A stretch of 50,911 nucleotides of DNA from Companilactobacillus furfuricola (GTDB lineage: Bacteria > Bacillota > Bacilli > Lactobacillales > Lactobacillaceae): positions 1 through 50,911 of the forward strand of contig NZ_RHNT01000014.1 in the NCBI RefSeq assembly GCF_003946325.1. Direction: 5' to 3'. How positions within the stretch are numbered: position 1 is the first letter of the stretch; every line of letters starts with the position of its first letter. Positions 1-6,939 of this stretch are shown here, in pieces. The notes beneath the pieces are model-generated. The model saw only the letters and a list, made by a program, of their open reading frames with translations, did no database searches and was not told the origin of the DNA. Both the position numbers and the translations under genes were made by a program.

Positions 1-134
1 GAAGTATTTAGAGTATCGGGTGCGACCGATGCTCTTTTTTTATACATATAATTATATCAAAAAGGGTGTTGTATCAGAGCCTGACGGTTCTAATACAACA
101 CCCTTTTTTGGAGACTTATGTCACAGCCTCTTTT
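1..134 (+). repeat. Inverted copy of the right window end; IS-like terminus with two hairpins
   Basis: This stretch matches the reverse complement of the last ~134 bases, with two substitutions and one T-run length difference by eye. It holds two terminator-like hairpins: one around 11-40 (AGAGTATCGG/CCGATGCTCT then a T run), and one around 64-117 (GGGTGTTGTAT/ATACAACACCC then Ts). The inner boundary near 113-133, read outward, begins GAGGCTGTGACATAAGTC, which looks like the terminal repeat of an insertion sequence. The resemblance to IS1182-type ends is from memory. No transposase lies inside the window, so the element body must continue beyond it. Confidence 0.75.
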
Positions 135-474
135 TTGTTACCTTGAAATTAGCTACCAAACTATCGCGAGTTTCAAGCGACGAAGGAGCAAAGAAAGAGC
201 AAAGAAATGCAATCAAATCATAGCAACCAATGAAGACACCAAAAATATGTAAAAAATAAGCATCGTTCCCCTACAAAACGAGATATTTGAACACGTTTAG
301 GATCTATGAGGTGAAGAAGATCTCCTCTCAGACTTGAAATTTTTTTAAACATGGCAACGGTTGTACTTACAAAAGGACCATAAACATCAATACTTCTACC
401 AAACTGCAGCAAGTTTACACAAAAAAAATAAGTACCGTCCCCCCCCCACAAACAAAGATACTTTCACCAACTTA

Positions 475-644
475 GGATCTGTGGGGTGGAGGAAATTCGC
501 TGTCAGATGTGAAATTTTTGTTTGCACGGCAAAAGCCGTGCTTACAAAAAGGTCGAGCTTTGAGATACCTGGGTGCACTTCCCCAGGTAGCTCAAAGTCG
601 GCCCACATCGTTCCACAGCGAAATTTCCGGAACCCCACAGATCC
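475..644. repeat. Palindromic intergenic element with ~29-bp inverted arms
   Basis: The arms are 475-503 (starting GGATCTGTGGGG) and 615-644 (ending CCCCACAGATCC). They are reverse complements with a few mismatches. Between them lie two further hairpins: GCACGGC-AAAA-GCCGTGC near 524-541, and a longer one around 557-598 (CTTTGAG..CCTGGG / CCCAGG..CTCAAAG). A diverged partial copy of the left half lies at about 290-390. The design is that of a MITE or REP-like element; there is no coding potential. Confidence 0.6.
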
Positions 645-681
645 GGGTCTAAACCTCCACCCAAAATATATTCTCAAATAA

Positions 682-722
682 AAAAAGAAGTCAACAACTG
701 GGTAATTGTTGGCTTCTTCTAA
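682..722 (-). terminator. Intrinsic terminator
   Basis: Read on the minus strand, GAAGCCAACAA pairs with TTGTTGACTTC and is followed by a run of T. It is the first clear terminator downstream of the minus-strand glycosyltransferase operon. About 250 bases (723-974) separate it from the last small ORF, and I see nothing convincing in that gap. Confidence 0.6.
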
Positions 723-974
723 TGAATGGGATAGTTCATTGTTCAATTTGACAAACAAGTATTAAATCCACTAACCGTAGCTTAGCGAACTCGATACCCC
801 TCCTATCAAATTTAACATTACTGTAACATAAAGCTAGAAATTTAAATAGTATTCTGCCCGAAATTTTACCAAAACTTCCCATTATTATTTACCATGAGCT
901 ATATCCTACCATAGCCCATTTGATCTTTTAAAGATTTAGGAGAGAATCAAACATCACCTCCTTTGATTGTTATT

Positions 975-1079
975 TTAAAAACGTTTCTTTTTTACAGCTT
1001 TAACTTTTCTTGTGTCATTAGGTAAAAACAAAATACCAATTAAGATGAAGAAACTAAATAATATCATGAATTCATGCAT
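975..1079 (-). CDS. 34-aa single-pass membrane peptide coupled to the YkcC-like gene
   Basis: The ATG overlaps the stop codon of the upstream glycosyltransferase (TAATG), a typical translational-coupling arrangement. The peptide has a hydrophobic segment at residues 4-20 (FMILFSFFILIGILFLP) and then a very basic tail (TRKVKAVKKKRF). It would therefore be a single-pass membrane peptide with a positively charged, presumably cytoplasmic C-terminus. I do not recognise a family. The coupling suggests it accompanies the GT2/GT39 pair, perhaps as a small subunit or stabiliser; that role is inference. The ORF is too short for most gene callers. Confidence 0.5.
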   Translation of the reverse strand: MHEFMILFSFFILIGILFLPNDTRKVKAVKKKRF

Positions 1080-2047
1080 TATCTAGATACTCTCTGTCTA
1101 GTTTCGAGACGGTGGATACTACTTTGTCTCTCTTGAAACCCCACTGTATCTCTGACGATGAAGCGAGGACGATCATTAACTTGATCTAGGACTCTTCCTA
1201 GATAACTTCCAAAAATCCCTAGTGACAAGAAGACCAGTCCGACTGAGAATAGCATCAACGTAATTCCCACTGTAGGTGCTGTAAATCCACCTACTGCAAT
1301 TAAATAGATCAAGTAGATCAAACCACCTACTAGTGGCAAGACTGAAAAGAAACTAACTAATTGTAATGGCTTCATTGAAAATGATGTTATCCCATCCAAG
1401 GCAAGCTTGATCATTTTTGAGAGTGGATATTTTGTTTCGCCGGCAATTCGTTCGTGACGGTGATATTCAACACTCGTTTGTTTAAAACCGATCCAAGTTA
1501 CTTGACCCCTTACAAAAGGATCTTGTTCATGCAATCGTTGCATCTGGGTGACTGCTTTTCGATTCATCAAGCGAAAGTCTCCTGTATCAAGAGGCATATC
1601 AATAGTAGCTAGCTTCTTGAATGTACGGTAGAACATTGCTGCAGTGAATTTCTTAAAAAAGCTTTCACCATCTCGTTGTTTTCTCTTTCCATAAACAATG
1701 TCATAACCTTCATGCCACTTCTTGATCATGCTAGGAATAACTTCAGGAGGATCTTGTAGATCGGCATCCATGACGACTACAGCATCACCCGAGGTATATT
1801 GCAGACCAGCAGTAATTGCAATCTGATGTCCGAAGTTTCGGGAAAATTCCACTAGTTTAATATTGTCATTGTGTTCCAATTCTGACTTAATAATATCGAC
1901 AGATTTGTCTTTAGAACCATCGTCTACAAAAATCAATTCGTAGTCTTCCGGCTGTTTGGCAACGTAATTTTCGAGCGTGTCGATAGTTGTTTTAATTCCT
2001 GCTTCTTCGTTGAAAACAGGTAATACGATTGAGATCGTATCAGTCAT
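1079..2047 (-). CDS. ykcC: Polyprenyl-phosphate glycosyltransferase, GT2 (YkcC/GtrB/DPM1-like)
   Basis: A 322-aa protein with an N-terminal GT-A domain (about residues 1-225): SIVLPVFNEE at the start, FVDDGSKD for nucleotide binding, VVMDADLQDPPE as the DXD-type metal site. Two C-terminal membrane helices follow at about 230-255 and 265-290. This is the layout of GtrB/CsbB/DPM1-like enzymes, which move a sugar from a nucleotide donor onto undecaprenyl or dolichyl phosphate on the cytoplasmic face. An AAGGAAG ribosome site precedes the ATG. It lies 54 bases downstream of a GT39-type gene, the same pairing as ykcB-ykcC of Bacillus subtilis. The likely job is making the lipid-linked sugar that the partner transfers outside. 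The sugar and the acceptor are unknown. Confidence 0.85.
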   Translation of the reverse strand: MTDTISIVLPVFNEEAGIKTTIDTLENYVAKQPEDYELIFVDDGSKDKSVDIIKSELEHNDNIKLVEFSRNFGHQIAITAGLQYTSGDAVVVMDADLQDPPEVIPSMIKKWHEGYDIVYGKRKQRDGESFFKKFTAAMFYRTFKKLATIDMPLDTGDFRLMNRKAVTQMQRLHEQDPFVRGQVTWIGFKQTSVEYHRHERIAGETKYPLSKMIKLALDGITSFSMKPLQLVSFFSVLPLVGGLIYLIYLIAVGGFTAPTVGITLMLFSVGLVFLSLGIFGSYLGRVLDQVNDRPRFIVRDTVGFQERQSSIHRLETRQRVSR

Positions 2048-2101
2048 GATAAGACTTCCTTTCTTTATCTTAATTGTGTTTTTTTACCTATTTAATATTA
2101 A

Positions 2102-4456
2102 TTAATCGTAAATACTAGTTAAATCATAAAGAGTACCAGATTGCCCTGGTCCACCCATCATGCCACCTTGAGACATCGTGCTTTCTGAAGAACTGCTTGA
2201 ACCGGGTGCTTTAGATGGTTTAGTACTTGTTTTCTTACCTGATGGAGCTTTTCCACCTGGTGTTTGACCTTGACCTGGACCACCAGTCATATTTCCACCT
2301 GGTTGGCCACCAGGTTGCCCACCAGCTTGACCCGGTTGGTTACTGTTCTTAGTTGACTTCGATGATGAAGTGGATGTAGCTGCACCCATGGCAGAAGAAG
2401 ATGAACTCTTAAGTGTCACTTTCTTAGCGTGTTTCTTGATCCAGCTCACGATCTCTGAATTAGCACTACCAGATTTTCCACCGGAATAGTAATACTTCAA
2501 TTGACCAGTTTTTACTAACTTCTTAAATTGAGCTAATGTAATGGCTGGGTCGGTACCATTAAATCCCCCCATCACCATGACAGCTTTTTTAGATTTAATG
2601 ATGTATGGAGCTGCGGTACTAGCATCGTCGGTAGCAAATAAATATTTAGCATTTCCTTGATGCTTCTCAACGTACTTCAACAGTTCAGAGTTGACTTGGG
2701 AATTACCCATGCCTCCTCCGCCACCCATTCCAGCGGATTGAAGTAATGATGGACCAGCACTAGGAATACCATCAGATGACCCAGCAATTGTTGGTGTTAA
2801 CGACCACCAAGTTGGTGCCACCATAATTAAAATTGAACCAATAATTGGCCAAGTATATGCATGACGGGCTTTTTTAGAGATCCAAGGTAAAATATACAAG
2901 ATAATTGAGATCAAGACGCCAAGGACGACCATGATCCAAGTCCAAACTGGATAAGTCTCGTATAAATACCAAGCTTGTAACAAACTAGTTCCTAATATTG
3001 CAGTCGGTAGCATCAGTGACCAACCAGATTTGTGCATCCATTGTTTGATCATGGTGTACAATCCGACACCACCTAAAGTAGCGATAGCAGGTGCTAACAT
3101 GATCGTATAGTATGGATGGAAGAAACTGGCAACTGAGAAGAAGCCAAATACAGGTACTAACCAAGCTGCCCAAAGCCATAATTCTTTACGTTGTGGCGTT
3201 AATGACCACCAGTGTTTCATTCTAGATCCTCTATAATAGAAGAAACTTGAGAAGAATCCTAAGATAGCTACGATAAGTAACCAACTAATTTGTGGTCCTA
3301 ATTCTTGTTGAAATAGTCTCAATGGACCGGCAGTACCAATGTTAAAGGCACCACCGCCACCTCCGGCCATTTGTTTATTACCCTTCTTGTTGCTACCAGG
3401 ACCACCAGGTCCACCTTGGCCACCAGGTTGACCATTCTTGCTTGATTTACTGTTTGAAGGCATTGCTGGAGGATTGTTCTTAGAAGAACTCTTTCCATTT
3501 GGTGGAGTCATTGAACCATTCTTAGAAGATTTCTTTGAACCACTTGGAGGTGTTGGTTGACCTTCAGAAGAGCCCTTCTTATTATTGCCCATTCCTGGGA
3601 AGGCTCCACCAGTACCAGTGGTTTGACCTAGTAATCTTTGGGTACCGTTATATCCAAAAGCTAATTCTAGAGCTGAATTAGTTTCTGATCCACCTTCATA
3701 AGGACGATCATTGGCGTTTGTCATATCAACTGACAATGGCCAGATCAAGGTAAATACGGCTAAAAATACTGTAGCAATAGCTAAATGCCCAAGCTTTTTC
3801 TTCCAACTGATCTTGGTTGCGATCCAATAATAGAAATATAAGGCTGGTAAGATCATGAACGCTTGTAGCATTTTGACATTAAAAGCCACACCCATGAGGG
3901 CAAATCCGATCCAAAGATATCTTTGTTTGCCATTAAAAACAGCTTTTTGAACGAACCAGATCGATAATAGTAAGAAGAAAACTAAAGTCGCATCCATGTT
4001 GTTAGTTCTTGAATCTGCAACGACGATCGGTGTCAAAGTCATGATCAAAGCTGAAATGCGAGCAGGAATCCTACCAAAACGTTTATGGATCAAATTGTAA
4101 ATTAGATAAACCGATCCGATTCCAAACAAAATTGATGGAAGTACTACACTCCATCCATGGAAACCGAAGATCTTAGCGGAAATTGCCATAAACCATAAAG
4201 CTACGGGAGGTTTATCGACGGTAATATATCCGGCAGGATCAAAACTGGCATACCAGAAGTTCTTGAAATTCTGGGTCATACTTTCAATGGCAGCAGTGTA
4301 GAAATTATTTGCCTCTCCAGCTTCCCAGATATTCCACGCATATAGGAATGCGGCTAATATTAAAATAGCAATTAGCCAATAATCCCATTTAGCGTTTTTT
4401 AGTTTTGCGAAAAAGCCAGTCGACTTTTTCGTTTGACGTGAATCCTTTTGTTCCAT
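2102..4456 (-). CDS. ykcB: GT39-family membrane glycosyltransferase (YkcB-like)
   Basis: A 784-aa polytopic membrane protein. The N-terminal part has a PMT/ArnT-type arrangement: first helix, then an extracytoplasmic loop with YITVDKPPVALW, the acidic motif expected of lipid-phosphate-sugar transferases. Such enzymes take sugars from polyprenyl phosphate outside the membrane. Residues of about 280-370 are a low-complexity G/P/S/K/N insert in an external loop. The last ~100 residues (about 682-784) are S/T/G/P/Q-rich, after a small domain with KKAVMVMGGFNGTDPA that resembles the YkcA/B C-terminal domain. A GGAG site precedes the ATG. It is divergent from the two-component system. Whether the low-complexity tracts are wall-spanning linkers or glycosylation targets is open. 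Confidence 0.8.
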   Translation of the reverse strand: MEQKDSRQTKKSTGFFAKLKNAKWDYWLIAILILAAFLYAWNIWEAGEANNFYTAAIESMTQNFKNFWYASFDPAGYITVDKPPVALWFMAISAKIFGFHGWSVVLPSILFGIGSVYLIYNLIHKRFGRIPARISALIMTLTPIVVADSRTNNMDATLVFFLLLSIWFVQKAVFNGKQRYLWIGFALMGVAFNVKMLQAFMILPALYFYYWIATKISWKKKLGHLAIATVFLAVFTLIWPLSVDMTNANDRPYEGGSETNSALELAFGYNGTQRLLGQTTGTGGAFPGMGNNKKGSSEGQPTPPSGSKKSSKNGSMTPPNGKSSSKNNPPAMPSNSKSSKNGQPGGQGGPGGPGSNKKGNKQMAGGGGGAFNIGTAGPLRLFQQELGPQISWLLIVAILGFFSSFFYYRGSRMKHWWSLTPQRKELWLWAAWLVPVFGFFSVASFFHPYYTIMLAPAIATLGGVGLYTMIKQWMHKSGWSLMLPTAILGTSLLQAWYLYETYPVWTWIMVVLGVLISIILYILPWISKKARHAYTWPIIGSILIMVAPTWWSLTPTIAGSSDGIPSAGPSLLQSAGMGGGGGMGNSQVNSELLKYVEKHQGNAKYLFATDDASTAAPYIIKSKKAVMVMGGFNGTDPAITLAQFKKLVKTGQLKYYYSGGKSGSANSEIVSWIKKHAKKVTLKSSSSSAMGAATSTSSSKSTKNSNQPGQAGGQPGGQPGGNMTGGPGQGQTPGGKAPSGKKTSTKPSKAPGSSSSSESTMSQGGMMGGPGQSGTLYDLTSIYD

Positions 4457-4736
4457 TAATTATTATTCTCCAATCTTTTAAAAGGTAATATTTATCAGGA
4501 AACAAATTGCTGCATAAACCAACATCGAAAGATAAATTGGTGTGGTTTTTTTCAAATGATTTTTCAATTTGTTTCACTCCCTTTTTCAACGCTGAATACA
4601 GAATAATTTAAGTAACTTAAATCAAGCTTAAATAATATAAAAATATTCTTAGATTTGATTTTTTTGAAAAAACATTATAATATTCATGGCTATAACTTAT
4701 AATTAATGCAATGTTAGAAATTAGATAGGAGTGCGT

Positions 4737-5435
4737 ATGGACAATAATATTAAAATTTTGCTAGTTGAGGATGACGTCGAACTAGCTAACAATATTGAAT
4801 CTTTTTTAAGTGAATTTTCGCAAGTTGATGTTGAAAATGATGGCCTCTCGGGAAAATTTGATGCCGTTGAGGGAGTTTATGATTTGATCATTTTGGACTT
4901 GATGCTGCCCGGAATGAACGGTTATGATATTTTGAAAAATATCCGTTCCGAACAAATCACCACACCAGTTTTGATCCTAACTGCCAAAGCAGAGCTGGAT
5001 GATAAATTACGTGGTTTCGATCTCGGTGCGGACGATTATTTAACTAAGCCCTTTCACCGTGAGGAACTTCAAGTGCGTGTTAAAGCCTTACTTAAGCGAA
5101 GTGGTGCTTTAGCTGATGATTCAATTCTCAAGATCAATGATATTGAGATCAATTTGAACAATCATGAAGTTAACATTGAAGGACAGCCAATTTCTCTAAA
5201 CGGCAAAGAATATGATTTGCTAGTTTATTTGGTACAAAATAAAAATACTATTTTGACCAAGGATCAAATTTTTGAAAGAATCTGGGGCTTTGATTCTGAC
5301 ACGTCAATAACTGTCGTTGAAGTGTATATGAGCAATCTTCGCAAAAAGTTGCGTCCTTCAGAAAACGATTATCTAATTAAGACAATCAGAAACGTTGGGT
5401 ATATTTTCCAAAATGAAGAAAAAGCGAAAAACTAG
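4737..5435 (+). CDS. OmpR/PhoB-family response regulator
   Basis: A 232-aa two-domain regulator. The receiver is at residues 1-118 with the acidic pocket EDD at 11-13, phosphoacceptor Asp54 (ILDLMLPGMNGYD), Thr82 and Lys104 (TKPF). The winged-helix DNA-binding domain is at about 130-228, with LTKDQIFERIWG and the TVVEVYMSNLRKKL recognition region. I chose the ATG at 4737 because AGGAG ends five bases upstream; a GTG two codons earlier sits inside that ribosome site. The gene overlaps the start of the kinase gene. It is divergent from ykcB and precedes the secreted-protein array, so either could be a target. The stimulus is unknown. Confidence 0.92.
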   Translation: MDNNIKILLVEDDVELANNIESFLSEFSQVDVENDGLSGKFDAVEGVYDLIILDLMLPGMNGYDILKNIRSEQITTPVLILTAKAELDDKLRGFDLGADDYLTKPFHREELQVRVKALLKRSGALADDSILKINDIEINLNNHEVNIEGQPISLNGKEYDLLVYLVQNKNTILTKDQIFERIWGFDSDTSITVVEVYMSNLRKKLRPSENDYLIKTIRNVGYIFQNEEKAKN

Positions 5436-6753
5436 ATTAAGCAAAATTATTCGGAAACAACAACTTCAACAGTTTATTTTAGTCATGGCAACTTTTGCCA
5501 TTTTGTTCATTTCTTTAGGAATGATTGTCTTTCACACCTTTGAAAGCAATACCTACGATGGCATTGATCACGGTATCGACAATCAAATCAAAGAAATCAA
5601 GAACTCTCCAAAAGTCATCGGTCAGACACAGATCCACGCACCTGGTCAAAATACTCCGGACCAAAGTGATCCAAATCACCGATCTCCTCAGCCGAAGGCT
5701 CCTTTCCAAACATCGATCCTGATTTACAATCAAAAAAAGGAATTAGTCAACAAATCCGGATTAGGTAATCGCTATTCTGTTCTTAAACATGTACCGATGC
5801 GGAAAAGCGATCTCAACAAAAAAGTTAATATCACGATCAACAACATGAATTTTCGAACTGAGTTGATCAAAGTATCAAAAGACAACAATAATGCTGCATA
5901 CGCAGGAAAATACGTCATGGTCGTGCAAAACTTTGACAATCAAATGGAATCACTGGAAAACTTTGAAAATATTTTGATCGTTTCATTTGGTATTTTTTGG
6001 CTGATATCTTTGGTACTGTCATACTTACTCACCAAGATCACCATGCGTCCGATCATCCGGTCTTGGAAACAACAAAGCGAATTTGTGAACGACGCTGCTC
6101 ATGAATTAAGGACGCCCCTGGCCATCATTCAGGGCAAGATGGAATACATGTTGACAAAACCGAATGATACGATCATCGAACAAGCTGAACCGATCTCTGT
6201 TTCTCTCGATGAAGTCAACCGACTCAATTCATTGACTAATAGTTTGTTAGAGTTAGCTCGAGTTGATCAGGCAACCACCAAGCTCAATTTTCAAACTGTT
6301 GAACCTGAAGCCTTTTTGTCAGATCCAATTAGGCCGTTTGAAGATATTGTCAAATCTCAAAAGAAAAACTATTCGTACAAATTTGATGAAAAGATTCAAC
6401 TGCACGTCGATCGGGATAAAATCAAACAGTTATTAATTATTTTGTTAGACAACGCTACGAAATATACTCCTGAAGGTGGAAAAATATCAATTTCTGATAA
6501 AGTCGAAAATAACAAATATTACATTACAGTATCAGATACAGGCGTGGGTATTTCCGATGCTGACAAGCAAAAAATATTCGGCCGTTTTTACCGAGTAGAT
6601 AAGTCTAGAACTAAAGCAACCGGTGGACATGGACTTGGTCTTTCCATTGCTAAGCAAATTGTTAAAAATCATCATGGGAAGATTTTTATCGAAGATAATC
6701 ATCCCCAAGGAAGTAAATTTATTGTCGAATTGCCTATTAAACATAAGCTTTAA
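5413..6753 (+). CDS. Sensor histidine kinase of the adjacent response regulator
   Basis: About 446 aa. There is a basic N-terminus, a first membrane helix at about 20-42, then an extracytoplasmic sensor of ~140 residues containing a P/N/Q-rich stretch, and a second helix at about 188-210. The HisKA H-box NDAAHELRTPLA has its phospho-His near residue 230. The HATPase domain shows the N box (LLIILLDNATKYTP), G1 (SDTGVGI), F box (FGRFYRVD) and G2 (GGHGLGL). It starts inside the last 23 bases of the regulator gene; a TTG at 5395 is an alternative start. The short extracellular domain gives no clear ligand. A strong terminator follows. Confidence 0.92.
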   Translation: MKKKRKTRLSKIIRKQQLQQFILVMATFAILFISLGMIVFHTFESNTYDGIDHGIDNQIKEIKNSPKVIGQTQIHAPGQNTPDQSDPNHRSPQPKAPFQTSILIYNQKKELVNKSGLGNRYSVLKHVPMRKSDLNKKVNITINNMNFRTELIKVSKDNNNAAYAGKYVMVVQNFDNQMESLENFENILIVSFGIFWLISLVLSYLLTKITMRPIIRSWKQQSEFVNDAAHELRTPLAIIQGKMEYMLTKPNDTIIEQAEPISVSLDEVNRLNSLTNSLLELARVDQATTKLNFQTVEPEAFLSDPIRPFEDIVKSQKKNYSYKFDEKIQLHVDRDKIKQLLIILLDNATKYTPEGGKISISDKVENNKYYITVSDTGVGISDADKQKIFGRFYRVDKSRTKATGGHGLGLSIAKQIVKNHHGKIFIEDNHPQGSKFIVELPIKHKL

Positions 6754-6775
6754 ATCTTAATTCTAAAAATATTAA

Positions 6776-6806
6776 AAAATCGCCTTTTTTAAAGGCGATT
6801 TTTTTT
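6776..6806 (+). terminator. Terminator of the two-component operon
   Basis: AATCGCCTTT and AAAGGCGATT form a perfect stem with a three-base loop, followed by eight T. It ends the regulator-kinase transcript before the secreted-protein array. Confidence 0.85.
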
Positions 6807-6853
6807 ATGCTTAAAATTTATTGATTTGTAAAAATCCTTTCAATTTTTCAAGA

Positions 6854-6873
6854 TATCCTTATTATTTTTGAAA
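6854..6873 (+). promoter_or_regulatory. 20-bp motif shared upstream of array genes 1 and 3
   Basis: TATCCTTATTA-T/C-TTTTGAAA lies 66 bases before the ATG of the first array gene. It recurs with one mismatch at 13008-13027, 61 bases before the third. It is a candidate operator or upstream promoter element; TTGAAA within it could be a -35 box, but I see no well-spaced -10 in both copies. Confidence 0.35.
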
Positions 6874-6939
6874 GCATTTTCTTATACTTGAATGCTATGA
6901 TTTTTTCTTGTAAACATTCATTTATAAAGGAGTTTCGAT

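Noticed and set aside
361-758. Overlapping ORFs of 106 and 120 aa on opposite strands
   Set aside because: Both run through the palindromic repeat and have no protein-like composition.
736-882. 48-aa minus-strand ORF
   Set aside because: No ribosome-binding site before its ATG and no recognisable protein character.
4389-4589. 66-aa ORF overlapping the start of the GT39 gene
   Set aside because: It overlaps the real gene in another frame and has no ribosome site; probably chance.
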